Counted from the stretch's first letter, positions 28,157 to 37,093 are shown. The stretch is DNA of 46,030 bases from Kiritimatiellia bacterium (GCA_028708815.1 JAQVYB010000012.1:1-46030), one strand, 5' to 3'. Notes: generated by a model from the letters alone, not told the origin. Numbers and translations are program-made.

Positions 28157-29614
28157 TTAGAGTGCCAAGGCTTTGTGATACACGTCCAGATATTCTTGTG
28201 CGGCGTGATCCCAGGAATGCTCTTCGCGCATGTTTCGGCGCATTAAGTCTTGCCGGAAGGTCTTGTCAGCATATTTCTTCAAGGCCATCTGTAAGGTGTC
28301 GTACAAGGCTTCTCCGGAGTATTGCTCGAAGACAAATCCGTTTCCATCTGGAATGCCATTCCCCGTCTCGTCACAGCAATTGCGGATGGTATCTTTTAGT
28401 CCGCCGGTGGCGTGCACGATGGGTATAGCGCCGTAGCGAAGGCTGTATAACTGGTTCAGGCCGCAAGGCTCAAATCGTGAAGGCATGAGAAAGAAATCTG
28501 CGCCGGCCTCGATCTTGTGCGACAGTTCTGTATTGTATTCCAGACGAACCACAAAACGATTTTTCCAGCGCTCCGACCATTCGGTGCAAAGGTCGTGATA
28601 TTTTTGCTGGCCCGTTCCAAGAATAACCATGGATACGTCATGTTCCATGATTTTCTCGATGGCTTGCGCCAGTATATCCAGCCCCTTTTGCTCGGCCAAC
28701 CGAGTGACGATGCCGATTAGCGGGCGCTCGATATCCGGGTCAAGGCCGGTCAACTGAAGTAAATCTGCCTTGCAGGTGAGTTTACCATCGGTGTCGTCGG
28801 CGGAATAATTTTTTGCAATGTGACGATCTGTTTCAGGATTCCATTCGGAGTAGTCCACACCGTTGAGTATCCCGATCAGCTTGTCGCCCTTGTCCATCAG
28901 AACGCCTTCCAATCCGCACCCGTGTTCACTGGTACGTATTTCCGAGGCGTAGGTTTTACTGACGGTTGTGGCATACTGGGAAACGACAATGCCGGCCTTC
29001 ATGCAGTTCAACTGATTGTAGTATTCCATTTCGTACATGTTGTAGCAGGAAAATGGAAGGTTGGAGACGGGAAAGGAGGAACCGGGATAGACACCCTGAT
29101 AAGCGAGATTATGAATGGTATACACGGTCCGTTCCGACTGCGCCCTGCCCCCGCCGTTTATTCCGTGCCGCAGGAAAAGCGGAAGCAGCCCAGTTTGCCA
29201 GTCATTGCAATGCACAATGTCGGGCTTGATTTTCAGGGTATCAATTAAGGCTACCACAGCCTTTTGAAAAAAGGTAAAGCGTTCAAAGTTATCGTCATAA
29301 TCGCGGGTGGAAAGTCCATATAAAAAAGTACGATCAAAAAATTCATCACGCCGAATGTAATAAGTCTTCGGAAAGTCTACTTCATCCAACCAGACCTCTG
29401 CTGTGTGATTGCTTAGCCCGACGGGAATCTGAAGGCGCATCTGGGTGTCGCGTAGATTCCGGTTTCGCTCCATAATCTGGCGGTAACACGGAATGACCCG
29501 AATCACCTCTACGTCGAGTCGCGCCAGAGCATCGGGCAATGCTTTGGCAATATCGGCCAGCCCTCCGGTTGACGCATAGGGACTGATTTCACTGGCGGCA
29601 AATAGTACTTTCAT
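28157..29614 (-). CDS. glgA: glycogen synthase (ADP-glucose dependent)
   Basis: GlgA extends alpha-1,4-glucan from ADP-glucose. The 485 residues are a GT5/GT-B glycosyltransferase with MKVLFAASEISPYASTGGLAD at the N-terminus, HCNDWQTGLLPLFL, YTIHNLAYQG, GILNGVDYSEWNP and the C-terminal donor site FFLMPSRFEPCGLNQLYSLRYG. One oddity is the substrate-binding K-x-G-G-L motif, which here reads STGGL with serine at the lysine position. An open frame runs 21 codons further upstream, but the family start is the ATG at 29614. No other glycogen genes are nearby. Confidence 0.93.
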   Translation of the reverse strand: MKVLFAASEISPYASTGGLADIAKALPDALARLDVEVIRVIPCYRQIMERNRNLRDTQMRLQIPVGLSNHTAEVWLDEVDFPKTYYIRRDEFFDRTFLYGLSTRDYDDNFERFTFFQKAVVALIDTLKIKPDIVHCNDWQTGLLPLFLRHGINGGGRAQSERTVYTIHNLAYQGVYPGSSFPVSNLPFSCYNMYEMEYYNQLNCMKAGIVVSQYATTVSKTYASEIRTSEHGCGLEGVLMDKGDKLIGILNGVDYSEWNPETDRHIAKNYSADDTDGKLTCKADLLQLTGLDPDIERPLIGIVTRLAEQKGLDILAQAIEKIMEHDVSMVILGTGQQKYHDLCTEWSERWKNRFVVRLEYNTELSHKIEAGADFFLMPSRFEPCGLNQLYSLRYGAIPIVHATGGLKDTIRNCCDETGNGIPDGNGFVFEQYSGEALYDTLQMALKKYADKTFRQDLMRRNMREEHSWDHAAQEYLDVYHKALAL

Positions 29615-29702
29615 GATGATCAAGGTCCGGAAACGATACATTTGAGTAGATCGAGGTCGATTGGAGCAGTGGACCAACCAACGTGGGGCTATGCTAAATC
29701 AT

Positions 29703-30611
29703 TCATCGAACAAGGTAAATCATTTTTTTCGGGACATTATCCCTTTCAATATCGAGTACAATGGCACTGAGTCGACTATTAACAAACTCTTTCAGAAAGT
29801 ATTCGCCGCGTGACTGGCTGGTCATGTTCATGGAGTTCACTTTACGTATGCGGTCCCCCTGAAGGAGTCCCATGCTTTTGAAAAAAGCGTCCTCCCCTAC
29901 CATGTCCAGCTCATATCCGGCGATTTTCTGATTTTCTCCGTAGTCCGGCTTCAGAGAGATATAGATGGATGCAATGCGTTCGGGATCGTCCAGGAGTTCC
30001 GTGTAGTAATCCATCAAAGCCGTTCGATTCAAGACCCACCTGTTTTCTCCGACCTGTTTGGCATAAAGATTCTCCATCCAGGCGGTCGGCGTCATTTCCT
30101 CCACGCCCTCTATCCCGGAAGACAACGGGGCCGCATCCTGAAAACCGATCTGCAGAATGGATTCCTCGTCACCTTTTTTCAGAATGGCCCGATCCCGTTC
30201 GATGCATACGACCTGAAATTCATCCAGTAAGGCCCCCTCTTCCACCAGCAACTGCTCTCCGCTTTGCATTTGATCAATAATGGCGGTACGCCTGTTTAGT
30301 CCGCTGGATTGGCCGGATGAGAAAAAAGTGCCTGCCAATCGATAGCGATCAGCAAGGGGACTGTTCGGCAGGGGGAGCGTCCGTTCTTCCGCCGCCCCCC
30401 TCAGAACAAACCAAGCGGCCCCCGCCTTCGAGGCGACGGCATCTGGCGCCCTTTTCCCTGCTTCTTCCTGTTCACCGAAAGACGGGGGCAATGCCCACGC
30501 CTGCGTATCTGCGTGCGGCACACGGCGCAGCAGCACAGCGTATTGGAACGCGGCCAGCAGGAGAATCAGCATGGCGCCCCGGCGTATTTGTATGAATAGG
30601 CCTGTGTTCAT
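29703..30611 (-). CDS. GspC-like membrane protein with PDZ domain
   Basis: This 302-residue protein has the layout of GspC, the inner-membrane clamp of type II secretion. One N-terminal membrane segment (about 13-28, AMLILLLAAFQYAVLL) leads to a variable linker. A homology-region domain follows (about 88-155: YRLAGTFFSS, then AIIDQMQSGEQLLVEEGALL and ERDRAILKKG). A C-terminal PDZ domain (about 230-301) includes AGYELDMVGEDAFFKSMGLL and GDRIRKVNS. In type II systems the homology region contacts the secretin and the PDZ domain helps choose substrates. No other gsp genes are in the window. Its ATG lies 15 bases beyond the RNase P RNA end, and no ribosome-binding site is obvious. Confidence 0.7.
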   Translation of the reverse strand: MNTGLFIQIRRGAMLILLLAAFQYAVLLRRVPHADTQAWALPPSFGEQEEAGKRAPDAVASKAGAAWFVLRGAAEERTLPLPNSPLADRYRLAGTFFSSGQSSGLNRRTAIIDQMQSGEQLLVEEGALLDEFQVVCIERDRAILKKGDEESILQIGFQDAAPLSSGIEGVEEMTPTAWMENLYAKQVGENRWVLNRTALMDYYTELLDDPERIASIYISLKPDYGENQKIAGYELDMVGEDAFFKSMGLLQGDRIRKVNSMNMTSQSRGEYFLKEFVNSRLSAIVLDIERDNVPKKMIYLVR

Positions 30612-30625
30612 GTTCAGTCAAAAAA

Positions 30626-30992
30626 GCGAAAGGGCTTGTAAGCCGGATTTTGTTCCGTCCTTGCGGACGGCCTTGATCATTTATCTAGTGCGATCAACCC
30701 GGAACTCTCACGGATTTGCATCCGTATCGAAGCGGGCCGCCTCTTGTTCCCTATTTGATCTTGCTCCGGATGGGGTTTACCCTGCCTTCGCCATTACTGA
30801 CGAAGCGGTGGTCTCTTACACCACCATTTCACCCTTATCCCGCTCTCGCGGGACGGTATATTTTCTGTGGCACTTTCCATCTCCCACGATCTGGCATGGG
30901 AGTCCCAGGCTTTCACCGGGGCATCCCGCCCTATGGAGTCCGGACTTTCCTCTCTGGATCAAAATCCAGAGCGATCAAGCCACCCTTTCGCC
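30626..30992 (-). ncRNA. rnpB: RNase P RNA (bacterial type A)
   Basis: This is the catalytic RNA that trims the 5' leader of tRNA precursors. The ends pair perfectly as P1: GCGAAAGGG at 30991-30983 with CCCTTTCGC at 30634-30626. Conserved core blocks on the minus strand include GAGGAAAGTCCGGACTCC, ATAGGGCGGG, GGGTGAAATGGTG, GTAAACCCCATCCGGAGCAA and the 3' AAAATCCGGCTTACA. A T6 run follows the 3' end. The 5' end lies 2-3 bases after the stop of the upstream zinc-ribbon gene; TATATA at 31006-31011 inside that gene is at the right distance for a -10 box, although no good -35 is seen. Confidence 0.96.
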
Positions 30993-30994
30993 GT

Positions 30995-31702
30995 TTAATC
31001 ATTTCTATATACGATTCTTCCGCAATATGTGCAGACGGTCAGCGAGTCATTTTTCTTGGCATCATTGACCACCTGGGGCGGCAGATTCATGTGGCAGCCA
31101 CCGCAGGATCCGTTTTCAATGGGTACAATGGCCCGATCTTTCAGGTGGTTCATAATGCGTTCATATTTCGAAAGCATGTCCACCGGAATTCTTTCAGCCA
31201 GTTTCGCACGTTCCGGAATCAGGGATTCCAGTTGTTCCTTTAATACGGCATCCCGCTCATCCAGTTGAGTTACATCCACGGCAATGCGCGCCTCATCTGC
31301 CTTCATGCCCCTCTGAATTTCCTCAATTCTCTTTTTGACTTCATCGGTCTGGCCCATCAGGGCCAGTTGCTTGTCTTCCAATCCGGAGATGTCTACGCCG
31401 GCCTTCTCGATTTCATGTTCCAGCGCGCGGTATTCGTCGTTGTTTTTAATCTGGAACTGCTGTTCTTTGTATTTACGGATTTTACCGTTAATCAGATCGA
31501 TTTCTCCTTCTGTTTCCTTAACGGAGGCCAGGATTCTTTTCAGATCTTCCTGGGCCTGCTCCAAGGAATATCTATGAGCATCCAATCGATGGTCGAGTTC
31601 CTTTTTGCGCAGCGGGATATCTTTGCCTTCCTGACCTAAACGGGCCAGACGGCGATCTTTCTCCTGAATTACCAGCAAGTCATCCATTGGTGTCGTTGCC
31701 AC
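30995..31702 (-). CDS. coiled-coil protein with C4 zinc ribbon (DUF164/CT398 family)
   Basis: This 235-residue protein consists of a long antiparallel coiled coil (about 10-185, rich in Glu, Lys and Leu) and a C-terminal zinc ribbon of the form CGGC then CTYC (SCGGCHMNLPPQVV and TVCTYCGRIVYR). This matches the family of Chlamydia CT398, which was reported to bind sigma-54 and secretion-system parts; the role here is unknown. The start is a GTG at 31702 with AAAGGA 5 bases upstream. Relatives of this gene also lie beside rnpB in actinobacteria. It follows panD by 53 bases with no terminator between. Confidence 0.88.
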   Translation of the reverse strand: MATTPMDDLLVIQEKDRRLARLGQEGKDIPLRKKELDHRLDAHRYSLEQAQEDLKRILASVKETEGEIDLINGKIRKYKEQQFQIKNNDEYRALEHEIEKAGVDISGLEDKQLALMGQTDEVKKRIEEIQRGMKADEARIAVDVTQLDERDAVLKEQLESLIPERAKLAERIPVDMLSKYERIMNHLKDRAIVPIENGSCGGCHMNLPPQVVNDAKKNDSLTVCTYCGRIVYRND

Positions 31703-31755
31703 AATGTTCCTTTCACCCGTTTCGGTTTTCGTTTATGAGCTGACTTTTATCATTT

Positions 31756-32118
31756 TTACTGTGGGTTTTTTTCCACCACACGATTTCGATCATCCACATG
31801 CACAATGCGCGGCGTGTAATCCTTTGCCTCCTGCACATCCATCTGACAATAGGTGATAATAACCACCTCATCGCCGACCATGCCCAGGCGTGCCGCCGGT
31901 CCGTTCAGCATTACTTCGCCGGTATTTCGCGTGCCTTCGATCACGTACGTAACGAGGCGTTCCCCATTATTCACATTGAGTACATGAACTTGTTCGCCTG
32001 GCAGCATATCGGCCTGCTCCATCAGGAGCGGATCGATGCTGATACTTCCCTCGTAGTGCAATTCGAGGGCTGTCAGCACCGCACGATGAATCTTGGATTT
32101 CAACATTATTCTTTGCAT
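31756..32118 (-). CDS. panD: aspartate 1-decarboxylase
   Basis: PanD makes beta-alanine for pantothenate and coenzyme A. The 120 residues match the family. The proenzyme self-cleaves at Gly24-Ser25 in LHYEGSISID, making the pyruvoyl group on the new serine end. NGERLVTYVIEG, LNGPAARLGMVGDEVVII and the conserved VDDRNRVV follow. It is the last gene of the riboflavin-led run, 18 bases after ribE, so coenzyme A and flavin supply may be linked. Confidence 0.96.
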   Translation of the reverse strand: MQRIMLKSKIHRAVLTALELHYEGSISIDPLLMEQADMLPGEQVHVLNVNNGERLVTYVIEGTRNTGEVMLNGPAARLGMVGDEVVIITYCQMDVQEAKDYTPRIVHVDDRNRVVEKNPQ

Positions 32119-32136
32119 GGTTGTCAGCCGCCCCTC

Positions 32137-32781
32137 TCAAATGAGCCCGGTTTCCCGCAGGGAGTCCCAAGTGACCTCGCCGGGAACTCGTCCTCTTTCG
32201 AGTAATCTCCTAGCATATTTGCCCAAGAGGTCAATTTCAAGATTAACAAGCGTCCCTTTTTTCAGCTCGCCGAAGGTCGTTTGCTCATAGGTAAACGGGA
32301 TAATATGTACCGAAAACGTTTTTTTCGTCAATTCCGCCACGGTCAGGCTTACACCATCAATACCGACGGACCCTTTGTAGACCACGCCATCGAACAGTTC
32401 GTCGGAACAGGAAAATTCAAAAGACCAATCCCGTCCCACTTCACGGATGTTCTCGACAGTGGCCACGCCATCCACATGACCCACCACGATGTGGCCGCCC
32501 ATTTCCTGTCCCCATCGCAGTGAGCGCTCCATATTGATGAATTGCCCCGGTTGCTTGTAACCGAGGGTGGTCCGTTCAAAGGTTTCCCGCAGCACGTCAA
32601 AGTGCAGGGCGCCGTCGACCACATCGGTTACGGTCAGACAGATGCCGGAGATGGCAATGCTCTCACCGATTTCGACGGGATGATCCCATGGCTTACGTGG
32701 ATCGATGGCTATTCGGCCCCACTTTTCCTTCAAATCCAACGACTTGATGATCCCTTTTCTTTCCACAATTCCACTGAACAT
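32137..32781 (-). CDS. ribE: riboflavin synthase, alpha chain
   Basis: It converts two 6,7-dimethyl-8-ribityllumazine molecules to riboflavin plus the pyrimidine precursor. The 214 residues show the twofold internal repeat of lumazine-binding barrels: repeat one begins MFSGIVERKG with SIAISGICLTVTDV and FDVLRETFERTTLG, repeat two has GGHIVVGHVDGVA, GSVGIDGVSLTVAEL and VHIIPFTYEQTTFG. AAGGAGAG lies upstream of the ATG at 32781. It follows ribD by 14 bases. Confidence 0.96.
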   Translation of the reverse strand: MFSGIVERKGIIKSLDLKEKWGRIAIDPRKPWDHPVEIGESIAISGICLTVTDVVDGALHFDVLRETFERTTLGYKQPGQFINMERSLRWGQEMGGHIVVGHVDGVATVENIREVGRDWSFEFSCSDELFDGVVYKGSVGIDGVSLTVAELTKKTFSVHIIPFTYEQTTFGELKKGTLVNLEIDLLGKYARRLLERGRVPGEVTWDSLRETGLI

Positions 32782-32795
32782 AGGTGACTCTCCTT

Positions 32796-33926
32796 TTATT
32801 TTCTTTTTGAAATCAGCAGACTATCTTTTCCAACCAGATGCATTTCATTCCAACGGAATTCCGGTTTGTACGCCATATCCCAACGGGTTCCCTGAAGGAC
32901 ATGAACGCCCGATGTACCCAGAAAGCAGGGCGCAATAAAAAGATAGAGGCGATCCACAAGCGAGCGCTTCACCAACTCGCCGGCCAAAGATCCCCCACCC
33001 TCGCAAAGCACGTGCAGGAGCCCCATGGCTCCGAGTCGTTCGAGCAAATCGGCAATGTCCACCCGGTTGTTTTCCGTTTGGCAGACCAGGACGATTGCTC
33101 CGGTGCGTTCCACGCGGCGTATCTTTTTTCTGTCAGCCTGATCGGTCACGGCCAGTAGGGTTTGAGCCGTGTATTTGTCATTCAGAACCTGCGCGGAGAG
33201 CGGAATTCGGGCGTGGCTGTCCAATACAATCCGCCACGGCTTGCGGCCTAGCGCAGGTCTTGGAAGAAGGGAGGGGTCATCGGCCAGGACTGTGCCAACG
33301 CCCACCATAACGGCATCCGCCGTACGCCGCAGACACTGAACGACTTTTCTGGCTTCGGGGCCGGAAATCCAGCGGGATTCGCCAAGTGAGTCTGCAATCA
33401 TGCCGTCTGCCGTCATGGCCATTTTCAGGCTAAGCAGGGGTTTTCCTTCCAGGATGTAATTCTTAAAAGGGGCAAGCATTGCCTGCGCCTCGTTTCGTCC
33501 GGTGCCGGTGGTAACGGCGATTCCTGCGCGTCGCAGCAGAGTGATGCCTCGGCGGTAGTGTTTTGGATTCGGATCAGGAATGGCCACCACGACGCGACTC
33601 ACGCCGGACTTCAGGATACAGTCCGTGCATGGTGGTGTTCGGCCGTGGGTGGAACAGGGTTCAAGCGTGACATACAGTGTTGCACCACGCGCGGCTGTTC
33701 CGGCCTTTCGCAGGGCCATGCGTTCGGCATGTTCGGCCCCCGCGCAGCGGTGATATCCGGCGGCCAGGAGCTGTCCCCTTTTCACGACCACGGCACCGAC
33801 CGGCGGGTTGGGCCGAGTGGTCCCCTCCCCGCGTTCGGCCCATTCCAGAGCCAGGCGCATCCAGCGTGCATCCTCCTGTGCGTCGGGGATGTTTTCTCCA
33901 ACCGTTTTTTTATTCGCTCGGTTCAT
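32796..33926 (-). CDS. ribD: bifunctional riboflavin deaminase/reductase RibD
   Basis: RibD carries out the deamination and side-chain reduction steps of riboflavin synthesis. The 376 residues comprise an N-terminal zinc deaminase (about 20-165, zinc ligands in GAEHAERMALRKAG and LEPCSTHGRTPPCTDCI) and a C-terminal NADPH-dependent reductase (about 165-376, KMAMTADGMIAD, GVGTVLADDPSLLPR, HVLCEGGGSLAGEL). The start at 33926 overlaps the end of ftsY by 17 bases, so the two genes are translated from one message. Confidence 0.96.
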   Translation of the reverse strand: MNRANKKTVGENIPDAQEDARWMRLALEWAERGEGTTRPNPPVGAVVVKRGQLLAAGYHRCAGAEHAERMALRKAGTAARGATLYVTLEPCSTHGRTPPCTDCILKSGVSRVVVAIPDPNPKHYRRGITLLRRAGIAVTTGTGRNEAQAMLAPFKNYILEGKPLLSLKMAMTADGMIADSLGESRWISGPEARKVVQCLRRTADAVMVGVGTVLADDPSLLPRPALGRKPWRIVLDSHARIPLSAQVLNDKYTAQTLLAVTDQADRKKIRRVERTGAIVLVCQTENNRVDIADLLERLGAMGLLHVLCEGGGSLAGELVKRSLVDRLYLFIAPCFLGTSGVHVLQGTRWDMAYKPEFRWNEMHLVGKDSLLISKRK

Positions 33927-34803
33927 CCTGATTCAACAGGGCCTCCACAAATTGTACTTTACTAAAGGGTTCCAGGTCATTTTCCTGCTCGCCGAGTCCG
34001 ATCAAACGCAGAGGGATGCCAAGCTCCTGAAAGATGGAAAAGACAAATCCACCTCGGGAGGAACCGTCCATTTTAGTCACCACCACACCTGTTAAATGGA
34101 CCGCTTCATGAAAAACACGTGCCTGTGCAATGGCATTGCGGCCGAGGGATGCATCCAGGACCATCCAGACTTCCTGTGGTGCATCGGCTTTCACCTTGGC
34201 GATCGAGCGGCGCACTTTCTGCAATTCGGTCATCAGCGGTTGTTTGGTATGCATGCGTCCGGCGGTGTCAATGAAGAGATAGTCATATCCCCGTTGCAGT
34301 GCGGCTTCGGTGGCGTCATAGGCGACGGCCGCCGCATCGGCGCCCTGTTTGCCTGCCACTATCTCGCAACCCAGGCGTTCTGCCCAGATACGCAACTGGT
34401 CCGTACCCGCTGCGCGAAAGGTATCTGCGCCGGCTAACAGGGCGCGATGCTTTCGGCTGTTGGCCTGAAAACCAAGTTTGGCGCAGGTGGTGGTTTTACC
34501 GGAACCATTGACTCCGACCAGCAGAACCACCTGAGGTTTGTCTACGGGATCCCAGTTGAATCCTTCCTCCGCACTCAGGGATTGAAGCATGGCTTCTCGT
34601 AACAGAGTCTGTCTTTCTTTGACTGATTCGGCCCGCCCTACCGTCTTAATCCAGTCTGCCGCCAGTGCCGGTGCCACATCGGCGCGAATCAACTGCTCTT
34701 CCAACTCCTCAAGGGAAGCCGCCCGGGATGCCGTACCGCTCCCCCGAAAGAGTCCCCCGAGGGTACGGCGTGTCAATCGCAGCGCTTCAAGCCATCCGGC
34801 CAT
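33910..34803 (-). CDS. ftsY: signal recognition particle receptor FtsY
   Basis: FtsY is the membrane-associated SRP receptor GTPase that delivers ribosomes making membrane proteins to SecYEG. This is a short form, 297 residues, without the long acidic A domain of E. coli. The N domain is at about 1-90. The G domain has GVNGSGKTTTCAKLG (G1), LLAGADTFRAAGTDQL, FIDTAGRMHT (G3), TKMDGSSRGG (G4) and LIGLGEQENDLEPF at the end. Its ATG overlaps the nusB stop by one base (TAATG) and its 3' end overlaps ribD by 17 bases, placing it inside the riboflavin transcription unit. Confidence 0.95.
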   Translation of the reverse strand: MAGWLEALRLTRRTLGGLFRGSGTASRAASLEELEEQLIRADVAPALAADWIKTVGRAESVKERQTLLREAMLQSLSAEEGFNWDPVDKPQVVLLVGVNGSGKTTTCAKLGFQANSRKHRALLAGADTFRAAGTDQLRIWAERLGCEIVAGKQGADAAAVAYDATEAALQRGYDYLFIDTAGRMHTKQPLMTELQKVRRSIAKVKADAPQEVWMVLDASLGRNAIAQARVFHEAVHLTGVVVTKMDGSSRGGFVFSIFQELGIPLRLIGLGEQENDLEPFSKVQFVEALLNQDEPSE

Positions 34804-35270
34804 TACGGGGCCCTCTTTTCGGTTTCCGGGTCCGTGGCCGGTTTGCCCTTCTGCTCTGCTGTGATGCTTCGCAGCAATTTGTCGAGCACTCCATTGACAA
34901 AACGTCCAGACTCCGGATTGCTCAGATCTTTGACCAGGTCAATGGCTTCATTGATAGAGACGACAGGAGGAATATCGTTGCAGTAGAGCATTTCATAGGC
35001 CGCTACGCGAAGCACATTACGATCCACGGCGCCCATACGTGAGAGTTCCCAGTTATCGGCACAGGAGATGATACGGCGGTCGATTTCATCCTTGTTGCGC
35101 AGCACGCCATAGACAATCTGTTCGGCAAAGGAAATCACCTTGTTTGATGGTTTTTCCTCTTCCTGCTGTCCCCAAAAAAGTTCGAGAGCCTCGGCGGGTT
35201 GATCCGGGTTGAAATCCATTTGAAAAAGGAACTGAGCAGCCCGTTCGCGGGCGGTGTGACGTATAGACAT
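34803..35270 (-). CDS. nusB: transcription antitermination factor NusB
   Basis: NusB binds boxA RNA with NusE (S10) and prevents early termination in rRNA operons. The 155 residues are an all-helical NusB fold with HTARERAAQFLFQMDFN at the N-terminus, EIDRRIISCADNWELSRMGAVDRNVLRVAAYEMLYC shortened here to its core DNWELSRMGAVDRNVLR, and INEAIDLVKDLSNPESGRFV. The frame is open upstream, but AAGGA lies 7 bases before the ATG at 35270. It starts 2 bases after the ribH stop; ribH-nusB is a common bacterial pair. Confidence 0.95.
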   Translation of the reverse strand: MSIRHTARERAAQFLFQMDFNPDQPAEALELFWGQQEEEKPSNKVISFAEQIVYGVLRNKDEIDRRIISCADNWELSRMGAVDRNVLRVAAYEMLYCNDIPPVVSINEAIDLVKDLSNPESGRFVNGVLDKLLRSITAEQKGKPATDPETEKRAP

Positions 35271-35272
35271 AG

Positions 35273-35794
35273 TTATTTCCTTATGGACTGAAAGACCTTC
35301 ACCATTTCCAATGCCGCCAGTGCTGCGTACCATCCGCGACTTTTCTTTTCTCCCGTGCAGCGCTCTTCCGCCTGGGCGAGCGAGGCGGCGGAAATGACTT
35401 CATAAATCACCGGGAGAGCATACTCTATGGACATCCGGCCCAGTGCGAGGGCGATATGCTCATTGATCAATTGGGCGTGCTGGGTTTCCCCCTGCACGAC
35501 CACCCCCAGAGCCAGAATCGCATCATAGTGACCATTTTTAGCCAACTCTCCGGCGATGGTCGGAATTTCATAAGCGCCGGGCACCCATATCAGTGTGATG
35601 TCGGCTTCTTTCACCCCGTGTTCGATCAAGGCCTGCACGGCGTAGCGGGCCAGCTTCGAGGTTAATTCGATATTAAAACGGCTTGCCACAAGGGCACACT
35701 TCACATTCTCACCATCGAAAGATCCGGTAATCTGCTGAATCCCCTCGAAGGACGGAACATTCAGGGCCGTTTCCATATTGATTTCTTTTTTCAT
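35273..35794 (-). CDS. ribH: 6,7-dimethyl-8-ribityllumazine synthase
   Basis: RibH condenses the pyrimidine and the four-carbon phosphate into lumazine, the penultimate riboflavin step, usually as a 60-subunit shell. The 173 residues carry ALVASRFNIELTSKL, WVPGAYEIPTIAGELAKNG, ALGVVVQGETQHAQLI with the catalytic His region, and LPVIYEVISAASLAQAEERC. AAGGAA lies 8 bases before the ATG at 35794, and the gene follows ribBA by 14 bases. Confidence 0.96.
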   Translation of the reverse strand: MKKEINMETALNVPSFEGIQQITGSFDGENVKCALVASRFNIELTSKLARYAVQALIEHGVKEADITLIWVPGAYEIPTIAGELAKNGHYDAILALGVVVQGETQHAQLINEHIALALGRMSIEYALPVIYEVISAASLAQAEERCTGEKKSRGWYAALAALEMVKVFQSIRK

Positions 35795-35808
35795 AAGAAC
35801 AGTTCCTT

Positions 35809-37038
35809 TTAGAGGAGGTGGCCCATTTTGTCCTTTTTGGTTTTCAGATAGCGCTCATTATGGGCGGTACTGGCCACTTTAATCGGTATCCGTTCGGTAA
35901 TGCAGAGGCCGAACTGCTCCAGCCCGTCCACCTTGCGCGGATTATTGGTCATCAGGCGAATATGATGCAATCCAAGATCAGCCAGAATCTGAGCCCCGCT
36001 GCCGTAATCCCGCAGATCGGCATCGAAGCCCAAGTGGATGTTGGCTTCCACCGTATCCATTCCTTTTTCCTGAAGGGCATAGGCATGCATTTTATGTACC
36101 AGACCAATCCCTCGTCCCTCCTGGCGCATATAGAGAACCACGCCATGACCTTCCTTTGCGACTTCGCGCATGGCGGAATCCAGTTGCTCGCCGCAATCGC
36201 ATCGCGCGGACTTGAATACATCACCCGTAAGGCATTCACTGTGAATTCGGACCAGAGCAGATTCCTGTTTTTCAGGCTCTCCCATGACCAATGCGATGTG
36301 ATGAAGGTCATCCAGCGTGGAATGGTAGAGCTTCAGTTTGAACAGGCCATACATCGTCGGCATCTCTACGCATTGCACCAAGTCCACCAGTTTTTCTGTT
36401 CTGCGGCGATACTTGATAATCGCCGCCACTGAAACCAAGGGAATCCCGTGCTGTTTTGAAAACTCCAGCAGTTCGGGAACTCGCGCCATCTGGCCGTCCT
36501 CGCGCAGAATTTCGCAGATCACGCCGGAGGGATTCAGCCCGGCCAGACGCGCCAGATCCACCGCCGCCTCGGTATGGCCGGGCCGCCGCAACACCCCTCC
36601 ATGCACGGCTTCCAGCGGAAAAACATGGCCGGGCCGCCGAAGATCCGACGGTCGGCTGTTTTCATCGATCAGCACCTGAACGGTGGCTGCTCGATCGTGG
36701 GCGCTTATGCCGGTGGTGACCCCCCGGATCGTTGCATCCACGGAATCCATAAAGGCCGTGCCGAACTGATCATTCTCGCCGCGCGGCACCATCCGGGAGA
36801 GTCCGAGGCGTTTTAACGTCTCTCTCTCCATCGGGACACAGACGAGGCCGCGGCCCTGCTGTGCCATGAAATTGATAATCTCAGGGGTCACTTTTTCAGC
36901 GGCACAGATGAGATCCCCTTCGTTTTCCCGCTGCTCGTCATCGCTGACGATGACTATGCGGCCGGCCCGGATGGCCTCCACGGCTTCTTCCACGCTGCTG
37001 AATCCCTGTTCCTGCTGTTTTTCTTCTGTTTTTTTCAT
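35809..37038 (-). CDS. ribBA: bifunctional DHBP synthase / GTP cyclohydrolase II
   Basis: RibBA starts both branches of riboflavin synthesis. The N-terminal half (about 10-205) is 3,4-dihydroxy-2-butanone 4-phosphate synthase with [28 protein letters not shown] and [17 protein letters not shown]. The C-terminal half (about 210-405) is GTP cyclohydrolase II with [20 protein letters not shown] (zinc cysteines), [14 protein letters not shown] and [13 protein letters not shown]. The ATG at 37038 directly follows the poly-T of the riboswitch terminator, so no room is left for a normal ribosome-binding site. The only candidate is CGGGA in the terminator 3' stem, about 7 bases upstream. Confidence 0.96.
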   Translation of the reverse strand: MKKTEEKQQEQGFSSVEEAVEAIRAGRIVIVSDDEQRENEGDLICAAEKVTPEIINFMAQQGRGLVCVPMERETLKRLGLSRMVPRGENDQFGTAFMDSVDATIRGVTTGISAHDRAATVQVLIDENSRPSDLRRPGHVFPLEAVHGGVLRRPGHTEAAVDLARLAGLNPSGVICEILREDGQMARVPELLEFSKQHGIPLVSVAAIIKYRRRTEKLVDLVQCVEMPTMYGLFKLKLYHSTLDDLHHIALVMGEPEKQESALVRIHSECLTGDVFKSARCDCGEQLDSAMREVAKEGHGVVLYMRQEGRGIGLVHKMHAYALQEKGMDTVEANIHLGFDADLRDYGSGAQILADLGLHHIRLMTNNPRKVDGLEQFGLCITERIPIKVASTAHNERYLKTKKDKMGHLL

Positions 37039-37072
37039 AAAAAAATCCCGAAAGACCTTTCATCTTCGGGAC
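37039..37072 (-). terminator. riboswitch-controlled terminator before ribBA
   Basis: On the minus strand TCCCGAAGA pairs with TCTTTCGGGA around the loop TGAAAGG, followed by seven T. The T run ends at the ribBA ATG. This is the expression platform of the FMN riboswitch: bound FMN should favour the hairpin. The 3' stem also carries the only Shine-Dalgarno-like bases. Confidence 0.85.
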
Positions 37073-37093
37073 AGACCTCAACTATATGCGGAT

